This document shows, in pieces, positions 25,738 through 33,971 of a stretch of 64,000 nt of DNA (position 1 is the first letter of the stretch; the number at the start of each line of letters is the position of its first letter). The DNA comes from Halomarinibacterium sp034670265 (lineage in GTDB: Bacteria; Bacteroidota; Bacteroidia; Flavobacteriales; Flavobacteriaceae), in assembly GCA_034670265.1 (NCBI GenBank), contig JAXMNU010000003.1, positions 62,001-126,000 on the forward strand, written 5' to 3'. The translations under genes were made by a program, and so were the position numbers. The notes beneath the pieces were generated by a model, which saw only the letters and a program-made list of their open reading frames with translations, did not search any database and was not told the DNA's origin.

Positions 25738-26868
25738 TTAAGAATTTGCTAATGCTGCTAATTCGTTGCCAACCAAACTACCTATGGCAACACCCATGCC
25801 TCCTAATCTAACACCGCAATATACCTTATGATCAATCTTTTTAATTATTGGTCTTTTTTGTGAGCCTACTCCCATAATACCACTCCATCGATGTTCTACT
25901 TCAAATGGAATGTTTGGGATAATTGTTGTGCGTAGTAAATCCTCTAATTTGTTTTGAATAAGAGAACTAACCTCCATACTTGTGGTCGTTTCTCCTTTAA
26001 AGTCTAAATTTCTCCCCCCTCCCAATAGTAATCTGTTATCTATATTTCTGAAATAATAATACCCTTTATCCAAATGAAAAGTTCCCTTAATTTTAAGATT
26101 TTTTATGGGTTTGGTAATAAGAACTTGTGCTCTGGCAGGTTTCAAATCTTGCTTATTTATTAGCTGATTTGCAAACCCATTAGTAGCTATAAATAGCTTT
26201 TTTGTTGATATTTCTCCAAAATCTTCAAAATTCATTAAAACTTGTCCATTTTTCGATAAAAATGACTCAATATTGAATGAATTTACTATTAAAACTCTTT
26301 TTTTTATGCATTTTTGAATCAATGCCTGCATCATTTTACCAGTATCAAGTTGCCCTTCAAATTGATTAAAAATGAGTGATTTTTGTACTCTTTTGAAAGA
26401 AAATGAGTCTTTTTTTAAAGAAAATACGTCATTTTGAAGAAAAATGCTCTTTTTTAGTAAGTTATTAACGTAGGACAATTTTGAAAGACAATTTTCGTAC
26501 AATTCTTCATCCTCTAGAGTAAAAAGCTCATAGCCCCCAAGTTGTTGGAAATCAATATTCTTATCCCCTAAATTTTTACGAAGTAGCTCTAACCCTTTTA
26601 CTCTCTTTCTAACCAATTCGATTACCTCATCTTCAGAGTGTGTTTTTAAATCTTCCATAATTTCTGAAAGACTCCCAAAGCATGCAAAACCAGCATTCTT
26701 TGTGCTTGCTCCATTTGGTAGCGTCCCCCTTTCAAATACTACAATTTTGGCATTGGGATTTGCTTTCCGCAAGGAAAGGGCACAACTTAACCCTACTATT
26801 CCACTGCCAATAATGGCGTAGTCTATGTTTTGAAACCACGTTTTATATTCCCAATAAGATAGGTTCAA
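25738..26868 (-). CDS. FAD-dependent oxidoreductase (DAO family)
   Basis: A 376-residue flavoprotein with the FAD motif AIIGSGIVGLSCALSL (glycines 21, 23, 26), an acidic strand end (IVVFERG), and the C-terminal RWSGIMGVGSQKRP ... GVRLGGMGVAIG region of DadA/ThiO-like enzymes. It should oxidise an amino acid or amine with FAD. It follows accC after a terminator and has its own promoter box. Substrate unknown. The stretch around residues 130-200 is Lys/Phe/Ser-rich and less conserved in appearance. Confidence 0.85.
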   Translation of the reverse strand: MNLSYWEYKTWFQNIDYAIIGSGIVGLSCALSLRKANPNAKIVVFERGTLPNGASTKNAGFACFGSLSEIMEDLKTHSEDEVIELVRKRVKGLELLRKNLGDKNIDFQQLGGYELFTLEDEELYENCLSKLSYVNNLLKKSIFLQNDVFSLKKDSFSFKRVQKSLIFNQFEGQLDTGKMMQALIQKCIKKRVLIVNSFNIESFLSKNGQVLMNFEDFGEISTKKLFIATNGFANQLINKQDLKPARAQVLITKPIKNLKIKGTFHLDKGYYYFRNIDNRLLLGGGRNLDFKGETTTSMEVSSLIQNKLEDLLRTTIIPNIPFEVEHRWSGIMGVGSQKRPIIKKIDHKVYCGVRLGGMGVAIGSLVGNELAALANS

Positions 26869-26881
26869 TAGCTTGAGTTTT

Positions 26882-26928
26882 GGTTAAAAAAATACCCATT
26901 CCAAATATATTACATTTTGAAATGGGTA
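26882..26928 (-). terminator. Terminator after accC, overlapping the next promoter
   Basis: On the minus strand TACCCATTTCAAAA pairs with TTTGGAATGGGTAT (plus 26915-26928 and 26892-26905), followed by ATTTTTTT (26893-26886). Confidence 0.85.
26902..26909 (-). promoter_or_regulatory. TAnnTTTG -7 box for the FAD oxidoreductase operon
   Basis: CAAATATA on the plus strand, TATATTTG on the minus strand, 33 bases before the ATG at 26868. It lies within the loop and 3' stem of the accC terminator. Confidence 0.55.
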
Positions 26929-26956
26929 GATTATAAATTTAAGTGCTATAAATTTA

Positions 26957-28306
26957 TTATTCTTCGGGTGAATTCATTTTCCATGTATTCATAAAAGCTG
27001 TGGTATAATTCCCTGAAACATATGCAGGGTCATCCATTAATTGTCTATGGAAAGGAATGGTTGTTTTTACACCTTCAATTACAAACTCATCAAGGGCTCT
27101 TTTCATTTTATTAATTGCCTCATCTCTTGTTTGAGCCGTTGTAATAAGTTTCGCAATCATAGAGTCATAATTAGGCGGAATAATATATCCCGCATAAACG
27201 TGCGTGTCTAAACGAACACCATGGCCTCCAGGTGCATGTAAAACTGTAATCTTTCCTGGCGATGGCCTGAAACCATTATACGGGTCCTCTGCATTAATTC
27301 TACATTCTATAGAGTGTAGTTGTGGTAAATAATTCTTTCCTGAAATTGGAATACCAGCAGCGACTAAAATTTGTTCTCGGATTAAATCATGATCTACCAC
27401 TTGCTCTGTGATTGGATGCTCTACTTGAATACGTGTATTCATTTCCATGAAATAGAAGTTTCGGTGTTTATCCACCAAAAATTCAATAGTTCCTGCTCCT
27501 TCATAATTAATATATTCTGCCGCTTTTACAGCTGCCTTACCCATATCATCTCGAAGCTTTTTAGTCATAAATGGGCTTGGAGTTTCTTCAGTCAATTTCT
27601 GATGTCTACGCTGGATAGAGCAATCTCTTTCACTTAAGTGACATGCTTTTCCTGTGTTATCTCCCACAATTTGTATTTCGATATGGCGAGGCTCTTCAAT
27701 AAGCTTTTCCATATACATATCATCATTCCCAAAAGCTGCCTTACTCTCTTGGCGAGCAGATTCCCAAGCTGCTTGTAAGTCTTCTTCTTTCCAAACTCCG
27801 CGCATTCCTTTTCCTCCACCCCCAGCACTTGCTTTTAGCATGACAGGGTAGCCAGTTTCTTTAGCTACTTTTTTACACGTTTCAAAATCAGGAATAATGC
27901 CTTCGCTTCCAGGAACACAAGGTACGCCAGCTTCTTTCATGGTTGCTTTTGCAGTTGCTTTGTCTCCCATTCTTTGAATCATATCTGCTGAAGCACCGAT
28001 AAATTTAATCCCGTGCTCTTCACATATTTTTGAAAACTTGGCGTTTTCAGACAAGAATCCATATCCAGGGTGTATCGCATCGGCATTGGTAATCTCTGCG
28101 GCAGCAATAATGTTCGAAATTTTTAAATAGCTTTCGCTACTTGGTGGTGGCCCTATACAAACGGCTTCATCTGCAAAACGAACGTGAAGGCTTTCTGCAT
28201 CTGCAGTAGAGTATACCGCAACTGTTTTAATTCCCATCTCCTTACAAGTCCTTATAACTCGTAAGGCTATTTCACCTCTATTGGCTATTAATATTTTTTT
28301 AAACAT
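26957..28306 (-). CDS. accC: Acetyl-CoA carboxylase, biotin carboxylase subunit
   Basis: A 449-residue ATP-grasp enzyme that carboxylates biotin on AccB. N-terminal FKKILIANRGEIALRVIRTC, the glycine-rich ATP loop ASAGGGGKGMRGV, the catalytic region EMNTRIQVEHPITEQV and the C-terminal RINAED are all present. It follows accB by 77 bases in the minus-strand fatty-acid block and ends before a strong terminator, so it closes the operon. Confidence 0.97.
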   Translation of the reverse strand: MFKKILIANRGEIALRVIRTCKEMGIKTVAVYSTADAESLHVRFADEAVCIGPPPSSESYLKISNIIAAAEITNADAIHPGYGFLSENAKFSKICEEHGIKFIGASADMIQRMGDKATAKATMKEAGVPCVPGSEGIIPDFETCKKVAKETGYPVMLKASAGGGGKGMRGVWKEEDLQAAWESARQESKAAFGNDDMYMEKLIEEPRHIEIQIVGDNTGKACHLSERDCSIQRRHQKLTEETPSPFMTKKLRDDMGKAAVKAAEYINYEGAGTIEFLVDKHRNFYFMEMNTRIQVEHPITEQVVDHDLIREQILVAAGIPISGKNYLPQLHSIECRINAEDPYNGFRPSPGKITVLHAPGGHGVRLDTHVYAGYIIPPNYDSMIAKLITTAQTRDEAINKMKRALDEFVIEGVKTTIPFHRQLMDDPAYVSGNYTTAFMNTWKMNSPEE

Positions 28307-28383
28307 AGTTTGCTAATTTTCAAATCTCAACACCAAATTTCTAACTGAATAGAATTTGATTTTTGGGATTTGGGATTTGACAA

Positions 28384-28872
28384 TTACGATGGGTCTATTA
28401 AAAATAATGGTTGATCAAATTCTACCGGAGAAGAATCTTCAACCAAAACTTTCACTATTTTTCCTGAGACTTCACTTTCAATTTCATTGAATAATTTCAT
28501 AGCTTCAATGACACAAAGAACATCCCCTGTTGAAACCATATCTCCTACTTCCTTAAATACCGGTTTATCTGGAGAGGGTTTTCTGTAAAAAGTCCCAATA
28601 ATTGGTGATTTTACGGTAATATATTTTGAAGTTTCATCTACAGGAGGAGCAGCTTCTTTGGTAGGAGCTGGGGTGCTATCAACCTGGGGTTGTGCTACGA
28701 CGGGTTGTGCCTGTTGCTGAATGGGTGCTGGAATATGCTGAATATAGGTTGGTTCATCATTTTCATGCCCTGTTCTAATGGTGATTTTAACATCTTCCAT
28801 TTCAAGTTTTACTTCGCTAGCTCCAGATTTTGCTACAAACTTGATTAGATTTTGAATGTCTTTTAAGTCCAT
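28384..28872 (-). CDS. accB: Acetyl-CoA carboxylase, biotin carboxyl carrier protein
   Basis: A 162-residue carrier. The biotinyl lysine lies in IEAMKLFNEIES within the C-terminal lipoyl-like domain (about 85-160), after a Pro/Ala/Gln-rich flexible linker (about 45-80). N-terminal DLKDIQNLIKFVAKSGASEV is standard for AccB. It carries carboxyl-biotin from AccC to the carboxyltransferase. It sits between fabH and accC. Confidence 0.96.
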   Translation of the reverse strand: MDLKDIQNLIKFVAKSGASEVKLEMEDVKITIRTGHENDEPTYIQHIPAPIQQQAQPVVAQPQVDSTPAPTKEAAPPVDETSKYITVKSPIIGTFYRKPSPDKPVFKEVGDMVSTGDVLCVIEAMKLFNEIESEVSGKIVKVLVEDSSPVEFDQPLFLIDPS

Positions 28873-28904
28873 ATTATTATTAGTTTAATTGGTCGTTTAT
28901 TATT

Positions 28905-29900
28905 TTAAGAATTATATGCCCACTTCAGGTAAACAGCACCCCAAGTAAATCCTCCTCCAAAAGCAGCAAAAATTAAGTTGTCTCCCTTTTTTAACTTCTT
29001 TTCATAGTCGTGAAGGCACAGAGGCAGCGTTGCCGATGTGGTGTTTCCGTATTTATGGATATTCATCATTACTTTTTCTTCTGGCAATTTCATTCTGTTG
29101 GCTGCTGCATCAATAATTCTTTTATTTGCTTGATGCGGGACTAGCCAATGTACATCATCCCCTTCTAAATTATTATTTTCCATTACTTTAGCGCAAACAT
29201 CTGCCATATTGGAAACTGCAAACTTAAATACAGTTTTTCCATCTTGAAAAACATAGTGTTGCTTGTTTGTAACCGTTTCAATGGATGCAGGAAGTAACGA
29301 ACCTCCTGCGTCTATTTTAAGATGTGCTCTTCCTATTCCGTCAGAACGAAGATGTTCGTCTATTAAACCAAGACCTTCAGTATTTGGTTCGAAAAGAACG
29401 GCTCCTCCTCCATCACCAAAAATGATACAAGTTGTCCTGTCTTCATAATCTATAATTGAAGACATCTTATCTGCACCTAATAAAAGTACTTTCTTGTATT
29501 TACCAGATTCAATATATCTAGCAGCAGTTGCCATTCCGTATAAAAAACTGGAACAAGCTGCAACTAAATCAAAAGAAAAAGCGTTTACGGCTCCTATTTT
29601 GCTGGCTACGTATACACCTGTTGCTGCAACGGGCATATCTGGCGTAGCTGTTGCCATAATCACCAAATCAATATCTTTAGGATTTGTGTTGCTTTTTTTA
29701 AGAAGGTCTTCGGCTGCTTTTATAGCGAGATAAGAAGTTCCCTTGTCTTTATCTTTTAATATTCTTCGTTCTTTAATCCCTGTTCTGGCAGTAATCCATT
29801 CATCATTGGTGTCTACCATGGTTTCCAATATCTGGTTGGTAAGAACATAGTCTGGGACGTATCCTCCCACAGCGGTAATGGCTGCAGTGATTTTAGACAT
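28905..29900 (-). CDS. fabH: Beta-ketoacyl-ACP synthase III
   Basis: A 331-residue thiolase-fold enzyme that condenses acyl-CoA with malonyl-ACP to start fatty-acid synthesis. Catalytic C116 in AACSSFLYG, His in VPHQANKRI and Asn in YGNTTSATLPL complete the triad. It lies 32 bases upstream of accB. Between rpmF and fabH is a hairpin terminator, so fabH-accB-accC may be partly uncoupled from rpmF. Confidence 0.97.
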   Translation of the reverse strand: MSKITAAITAVGGYVPDYVLTNQILETMVDTNDEWITARTGIKERRILKDKDKGTSYLAIKAAEDLLKKSNTNPKDIDLVIMATATPDMPVAATGVYVASKIGAVNAFSFDLVAACSSFLYGMATAARYIESGKYKKVLLLGADKMSSIIDYEDRTTCIIFGDGGGAVLFEPNTEGLGLIDEHLRSDGIGRAHLKIDAGGSLLPASIETVTNKQHYVFQDGKTVFKFAVSNMADVCAKVMENNNLEGDDVHWLVPHQANKRIIDAAANRMKLPEEKVMMNIHKYGNTTSATLPLCLHDYEKKLKKGDNLIFAAFGGGFTWGAVYLKWAYNS

Positions 29901-30021
29901 AAAGAGTTGAGTTAAAATTCACAAAAAAAAGGCCAAAAAGCATTAAATAAGACTGAAAAATACTAATTTTTAATCAAAAACGATTAAAAAAAGCACCTTT
30001 TTAAATTATTAGAATGAAAAC

Positions 30022-30062
30022 AAAAAACCCTCACGACCAATTAATAGATAGTGAGAGTTTTT
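30022..30062 (-). terminator. Terminator after rpmF (hairpin usable on both strands)
   Basis: On the minus strand AAAAACTCTCAC pairs with GTGAGGGTTTTTT (plus 30051-30062 and 30022-30034), loop about 16 bases, followed by T-rich sequence. Confidence 0.75.
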
Positions 30063-30081
30063 AGTTTTTTATATAATCTAC

Positions 30082-30279
30082 TTATGCTTCTACTGTTTCT
30101 ACAGCGTCAATAACTATTTGTCCTTTGTAGTATAATTTTCCTTCATGCCAATGTGCTCTATGGAAAAGATGTGCTTCACCTGTAGTAGGGTCTGTAGCAA
30201 TTTGTGGTGCTGTTGCCTTGTAATGTGTTCTTCTTTTATCTCTTCTTGTTTTTGAGATTTTTCTTTTAGGATGTGCCAT
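30082..30279 (-). CDS. rpmF: 50S ribosomal protein L32
   Basis: A 65-residue basic protein opening AHPKRKISKTRRDKRRTHYK, the L32 signature. It has no cysteines, so it is the zinc-free form. It follows the DUF177 gene by nine bases, the widely conserved yceD-rpmF order, and precedes a terminator. Confidence 0.97.
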   Translation of the reverse strand: MAHPKRKISKTRRDKRRTHYKATAPQIATDPTTGEAHLFHRAHWHEGKLYYKGQIVIDAVETVEA

Positions 30280-30288
30280 TACTCAATT

Positions 30289-30825
30289 CTATTTATCTGT
30301 TAATAATTTTTTTAAGTTGTCCCAACGAGGATCTATATCTGTTTCTTCAGAAATATCGTTGCCTTTTGGGCTTAATTCTTCTAGTTTTTCGAGTATTTCC
30401 GATTTTAATGTCCCATCCTTTACTCCAGGATGGATTCTTTTTGATGGTAAAGCTAGTACAATAGACTCATAAATATATTGCTGAATATTTACTTGATAGC
30501 TTCCGTGGGGAAGTATAAGTAGATCTTCATTTTCATTATTAAATTCCTCGCCAAACTTTACTACAAAATGATAGTCTCCAGATACTTTTTGATTAAAAGG
30601 TTCATTTGTTAAATCACAATTTACATTTACAAACCCTGAAAAATCAAGCGTGAACTCCAATAACGTTGTTTTTTTATCGAGAACAGCTTCTACTAAAATA
30701 TTTGTATCATTAAACTCATCATACTCAAAATGTTCAAAGAACGTGTTCTTTATTTCAAAAGTAAAGATGTGTTTCCCCAATTTCAATCCAACAAAAGGGA
30801 TTGTAAATTCTTTCATTTCGTTCAT
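30289..30825 (-). CDS. DUF177 (YceD-like) protein
   Basis: A 178-residue acidic protein. Its family is linked to large-subunit rRNA (23S) accumulation and nearly always precedes rpmF, as here. EFTLDFSGFVNVNCDL and the C-terminal DPRWDNLKKLL match the family. The start is set by the promoter: TATCTTTG on the minus strand covers 30871-30878, so a start at 30873 is impossible, and ATG 30825 (or 30816) is used. I prefer 30825 (MNEMKEFTIPFVGL). It has its own promoter although pdxA lies 80 bases upstream. Confidence 0.87.
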   Translation of the reverse strand: MNEMKEFTIPFVGLKLGKHIFTFEIKNTFFEHFEYDEFNDTNILVEAVLDKKTTLLEFTLDFSGFVNVNCDLTNEPFNQKVSGDYHFVVKFGEEFNNENEDLLILPHGSYQVNIQQYIYESIVLALPSKRIHPGVKDGTLKSEILEKLEELSPKGNDISEETDIDPRWDNLKKLLTDK

Positions 30826-30870
30826 TTTCACATCAGTATTTAAACAATTGCCTTCCAAAAAAGGCGGTCG

Positions 30871-30878
30871 CAAAGATA
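30871..30878 (-). promoter_or_regulatory. TAnnTTTG -7 box for the DUF177-rpmF operon
   Basis: CAAAGATA on the plus strand (TATCTTTG on the minus), exact match, 45 bases before the ATG at 30825. Confidence 0.65.
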
Positions 30879-30905
30879 AAAAATATTTCTATTTGCTTAT
30901 CCTTT

Positions 30906-31970
30906 TTAAAAATTCTTTTTTGAATATTCTTTTTTTGCAGTAACTTTTAATGGGTTTTGAGCATATAATTGGTATTCTGTCCTATTTTTTAGGATTTGAA
31001 TTGCTGCAAAAACAGCTTCTTTAAAGGAAGATTCATTGGCTTGATTCTTACCCGCAATTTCATATGCCGTTCCGTGGTCTGGAGAAGTTCTAATCTTACT
31101 TAACCCTGCTGTATAGTTAACTCCTTGTCCAAAAGCTAGCGTTTTAAATGGAATAAGCCCTTGATCGTGATAGGAAGCTACAACAGCGTCAAAGTTTTTA
31201 TAGTTTCCTGATCCAAAAAAGCTATCTGCCGCATAAGGTCCTAACACAATTTTTCCGTTATTTCTAATGTTTTCTAAAGTAGGTCTCAATACTGTATCGT
31301 CCTCATCACCAATTACTCCATTATCTCCAGTATGAGGATTAATGCCTAAAACAGCAATTTTTGGTTTTATAATTCCAAAGTCTTCAATTAGAGTTTTATG
31401 TATGGTATTAATCTTTTTTTCTATAAGTTCTCTAGTAATGGTGCCTGGAACATCTTTAACCGCAACGTGGTCTGTGAGTAAACCAACTTTTAATTCGTCA
31501 GATATCATAAACATAAGACTATTGCCTTCCAATTCTTTTGCTAAATAATCTGTATGCCCTGGAAAACTAAATGTTTTGGACTGTACGTTGCTTTTATTAA
31601 TAGGAGCCGTGACTAAAAGGTCAATTTTATCATTTTTAAGCGCCTCTACTGAAGCTTTTAAAGAGGTAATTGCAAATTCTCCAGCCTTAGCTTCTTCTTT
31701 TCCAAAATTTACTTCGATTGGTTCTTTCCAAACATTTAAAACATTTATTTTTTTATGAATAACGTCATCTATTTTATCAATACCATGAAAATTAATGTCC
31801 ATGTCATATTCTTTTTTAAAAAATGACATCAGTTTAACCGAAGCAAAGATTACAGGCGTGCAAAATTCAAGCATTCTGGTATCTTGAAAGGTTTTTAGAA
31901 TCACTTCACTTCCTATGCCATTATAATCTCCAATAGAAATTCCAACAATTATTTTTTCATTTTTACCCAT
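30906..31970 (-). CDS. pdxA: 4-hydroxythreonine-4-phosphate dehydrogenase
   Basis: A 354-residue enzyme of pyridoxal-5-phosphate synthesis, which oxidises 4-phosphohydroxythreonine. GISIGDYNGIGSEVI, LVTAPINKSNV, the zinc-binding FPGHTDYLA and YHDQGLIPFKTLAF are family motifs. The ATG at 31970 is chosen over a TTG six bases upstream: it is preceded by AAGGAG at a good distance, one of the few clear Shine-Dalgarno sites here. It is divergent from ribE. Confidence 0.94.
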   Translation of the reverse strand: MGKNEKIIVGISIGDYNGIGSEVILKTFQDTRMLEFCTPVIFASVKLMSFFKKEYDMDINFHGIDKIDDVIHKKINVLNVWKEPIEVNFGKEEAKAGEFAITSLKASVEALKNDKIDLLVTAPINKSNVQSKTFSFPGHTDYLAKELEGNSLMFMISDELKVGLLTDHVAVKDVPGTITRELIEKKINTIHKTLIEDFGIIKPKIAVLGINPHTGDNGVIGDEDDTVLRPTLENIRNNGKIVLGPYAADSFFGSGNYKNFDAVVASYHDQGLIPFKTLAFGQGVNYTAGLSKIRTSPDHGTAYEIAGKNQANESSFKEAVFAAIQILKNRTEYQLYAQNPLKVTAKKEYSKKNF

Positions 31971-31987
31971 ATACAAATACTCCTTGT

Positions 31988-31995
31988 TACTTTTG
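31988..31995 (+). promoter_or_regulatory. TAnnTTTG -7 box for ribE
   Basis: TACTTTTG, exact match, 26 bases before the ATG at 32022, facing the pdxA box five bases away. Confidence 0.6.
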
Positions 31996-32000
31996 TACTA

Positions 32001-32008
32001 CAAATGTA
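32001..32008 (-). promoter_or_regulatory. TAnnTTTG -7 box for pdxA
   Basis: CAAATGTA on the plus strand (TACATTTG on the minus), exact match, 30 bases before the ATG at 31970. The two promoters point at each other. Confidence 0.6.
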
Positions 32009-32021
32009 ATTAATTGAAAGC

Positions 32022-32612
32022 ATGTTTACAGGCATTGTTGAAACGATTGGTAAAATAGTTTTACTGAAAAATGAAAATAGCAACCTTCACATTACTATTA
32101 AAAGTAATTTTACTAACGAACTTAAAATAGATCAAAGCGTTGCGCACAATGGCGTTTGTTTAACTGTTGTAAGTATCGAAAATGATAATTATACGGTTAC
32201 TGCTATAAAAGAAACGCTTGAAAAAAGCAATTTAGGACAACTTGCTGAAGGCGATATTGTAAATCTTGAAAGAGCCATGAAACTTGGCGATAGACTTGAT
32301 GGCCATATCGTCCAAGGCCATGTAGATCAGATAGCTGCTTGCACTTCAATTGAAGAAACTAACGGAAGCTGGTTATTCACTTTTGAATATCAACAAGGTC
32401 CAGAAAACATTACTATTGAAAAGGGATCTATAACTGTAAATGGTGTAAGCTTGACCGTAGTAAATTCTCAAAAAAATTCTTTTAGTGTAGCCATAATTCC
32501 TTACACTTTTGAAAACACTAGCTTCAAAATGCTAAAAGTTGGTAGCATTGTAAATTTAGAATTTGATGTAATTGGAAAGTACGTTAGCAGAATTATGAAG
32601 GGGAATCACTAA
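32022..32612 (+). CDS. ribE: Riboflavin synthase, alpha subunit
   Basis: A 196-residue enzyme that dismutates two 6,7-dimethyl-8-ribityllumazines to riboflavin. It has two lumazine-binding repeats: MFTGIVETIGKI with NGVCLTVV in the first half and VQGHVDQIA with ITVNGVSLTVVN in the second. The 3' end overlaps the convergent small membrane protein gene by 20 bases. Confidence 0.96.
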   Translation: MFTGIVETIGKIVLLKNENSNLHITIKSNFTNELKIDQSVAHNGVCLTVVSIENDNYTVTAIKETLEKSNLGQLAEGDIVNLERAMKLGDRLDGHIVQGHVDQIAACTSIEETNGSWLFTFEYQQGPENITIEKGSITVNGVSLTVVNSQKNSFSVAIIPYTFENTSFKMLKVGSIVNLEFDVIGKYVSRIMKGNH

Positions 32613-32820
32613 CTTTTTTTTTCTTAGTGATTAGATAAATACCATACACTATTCCAGCAATTAATAATAGATAAACACTGCTGTCTATAGGCAATTCTGG
32701 AGGTGTTCTTTGAGCTGGAGGTGGTGGGCCTGAAGATGCAGTCGAGGACTGCCCAAGCATAGAAATGCTATTCATTGAGAATAGCAAAAAGGTTAATATA
32801 GTTACGATTTGGGGTCGCAT
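32593..32820 (-). CDS. Small membrane protein, probable PID-CTERM sorting-domain protein
   Basis: A 75-residue protein: signal peptide (about 1-24), a short Ser/Pro linker with PPPPAQRTPPELPID, one hydrophobic helix (YLLLIAGIVYGIYLI) and a Lys-rich tail (TKKKK). The motif PELPIDSSVYLLL followed by a helix and basic tail matches the C-terminal 'PID-CTERM' sorting signal described for Bacteroidota, here almost the whole mature protein. The sorting enzyme is not in this window. Assignment is from memory of the motif. Confidence 0.65.
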   Translation of the reverse strand: MRPQIVTILTFLLFSMNSISMLGQSSTASSGPPPPAQRTPPELPIDSSVYLLLIAGIVYGIYLITKKKKVSDSPS

Positions 32821-32971
32821 ATTCAGGGGCTAAAGTAATAATTTTTTTTAAACAACAAACAAAAATGCTTGTTATCAATCATTTATTAACCGAAATTTAA
32901 TTAAAAAATTGCGTTTCAAATTATAAAAACGGTTGTTTTTCTATTCAATTATAATTCACCATTTCAAAAAG

Positions 32972-33045
32972 TGGTCCCACTTGGGCTCGAACCAAGGACC
33001 CCCTGATTATGAGTCAGGTGCTCTAACCAGCTGAGCTATGGGACC
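32972..33045 (-). tRNA. tRNA with CAT anticodon (elongator Met, or Ile2)
   Basis: A complete cloverleaf of 74 bases. Acceptor GGTCCCA/TGGGACC (7 bp), D arm GCTC/GAGC, anticodon stem CCTGA/TCAGG with loop CTCATAA (anticodon CAT), T arm CTTGG/CCAAG with TTCGAGC. The discriminator is A and CCA is not encoded. The paired first base rules out the initiator. Telling Met from lysidine-modified Ile2 needs comparison with the other CAT tRNAs of the genome. Confidence 0.95.
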
Positions 33046-33093
33046 AAAACAAGTTGCAAATGTAAAACACTTTATCTTATAGTGCAAAACAAA

Positions 33094-33501
33094 TTAACTA
33101 TTGTTCCTTTCTTGGCAAAGCTCTACTAAGACTCCTCCTGTACTTTTTGGGTGTAAAAAAACAACCCATTTATTATCTGCACCTTTTTTTGGCTCTTCAT
33201 TTAGGATTATAAATCCTTCCTTTTTAAGTCTTGCCACCTCTTGTTTTAGATTATCTACGGAAAAAGCTATGTGGTGGATGCCTTCTCCCTTTTTTTCAAT
33301 AAATTTTGCTATAGGACTCTCTGGGTTGGTTGCCTCTAAAAGCTCTATCTTGCTTTCTCCACATGTAAAGAAAGAAGTAATAACGCCTTCGCTCTCTACT
33401 ACTTCAGTTTTATAATGAGTATAGCCTAAAAGACTTTCATATAGCTTATTAGCTTGTTTTATATCCTTTACTGCAATACCGAGGTGTTCTATTTTATTCA
33501 T
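33094..33501 (-). CDS. mce: Methylmalonyl-CoA epimerase
   Basis: A 135-residue glyoxalase-fold protein that converts between (R)- and (S)-methylmalonyl-CoA in propionate metabolism. Metal ligands are H in KIEHLGIAVKD, the middle E/Q strand KIELLEATNPESP, H in GIHHIAFSVD and the late VLVELCQE. The ATG at 33501 gives the usual MNKIEHLGIAV start; a GTG at 33516 is possible because a promoter box ends only five bases before it. Confidence 0.92.
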   Translation of the reverse strand: MNKIEHLGIAVKDIKQANKLYESLLGYTHYKTEVVESEGVITSFFTCGESKIELLEATNPESPIAKFIEKKGEGIHHIAFSVDNLKQEVARLKKEGFIILNEEPKKGADNKWVVFLHPKSTGGVLVELCQERNNS

Positions 33502-33521
33502 ATTTGGGTCTTTCACTTTTT

Positions 33522-33529
33522 CAAAAGTA
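33522..33529 (-). promoter_or_regulatory. TAnnTTTG -7 box for mce
   Basis: CAAAAGTA on the plus strand (TACTTTTG on the minus), exact match, 20 bases before the ATG at 33501 and 5 before a GTG at 33516. Confidence 0.6.
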
Positions 33530-33560
33530 ATAAATTAACTGCCCATCCTATTAAATGTAC

Positions 33561-33568
33561 TATTTTTG
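33561..33568 (+). promoter_or_regulatory. TAnnTTTG -7 box 4 bases before rbfA
   Basis: TATTTTTG, exact match, with only CATT before the ATG at 33573; rules out a start at 33555 and predicts a leaderless mRNA. Confidence 0.6.
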
Positions 33569-33572
33569 CATT

Positions 33573-33968
33573 ATGGTTGAAAGTAATAGACAAAAAAAAA
33601 TTGCAGGGGTTTTACAAAAAGACCTTGCAGGTGTGCTTCAAGAAATGCTAAGAAATAGCGGGCAAACTGGAATTATCATTTCTGTTTCCAAAGTTTCTGT
33701 AACGGTAGATCTATCCTTAGCAAAGGTGTATGTAAGTGTTTTTCCTTCTGAAAAAGGTAATGCTATGGTAAAGGAATTAAACGTCCTTAAGCCTAAAATA
33801 AAGCATCAAATTGCGCAACTCACCAAACATCAATTGCGTAAAATGCCAGATTTATCATTTTATAATGATGACTCATTAGAATATATCGATCAAATTGAAA
33901 AAGCCGTTAAAGGAGAGTCGAACCCTATTAAAGACCCTAATTTACTCCCAAAAAGGAAGAAAAATTAA
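33573..33968 (+). CDS. rbfA: Ribosome-binding factor A
   Basis: A 131-residue KH-type protein that binds the immature 30S subunit and helps 16S 5'-end maturation. QKKIAGVLQKDLAGVLQEML and VSKVSVTVDLSLAKVYVSVFP match the family, and HQLRKMPDLSFYNDDSLEY is the conserved C-terminal motif. ATG 33573 is used because the promoter box overlaps the upstream ATG. The lipoprotein-permease gene follows three bases later. Confidence 0.94.
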   Translation: MVESNRQKKIAGVLQKDLAGVLQEMLRNSGQTGIIISVSKVSVTVDLSLAKVYVSVFPSEKGNAMVKELNVLKPKIKHQIAQLTKHQLRKMPDLSFYNDDSLEYIDQIEKAVKGESNPIKDPNLLPKRKKN

Positions 33969-33971
33969 TTT

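Noticed and set aside
26290..26480. Quasi-repeated AAAATGAG/TTTTT units inside the FAD oxidoreductase gene
   Set aside because: They encode a Lys/Phe/Ser-rich stretch in an intact frame; spacing is irregular and there is no array-like repeat.
30826..30873. Longer DUF177 start at 30873
   Set aside because: That codon lies inside the promoter box at 30871-30878 and cannot be in the mRNA.
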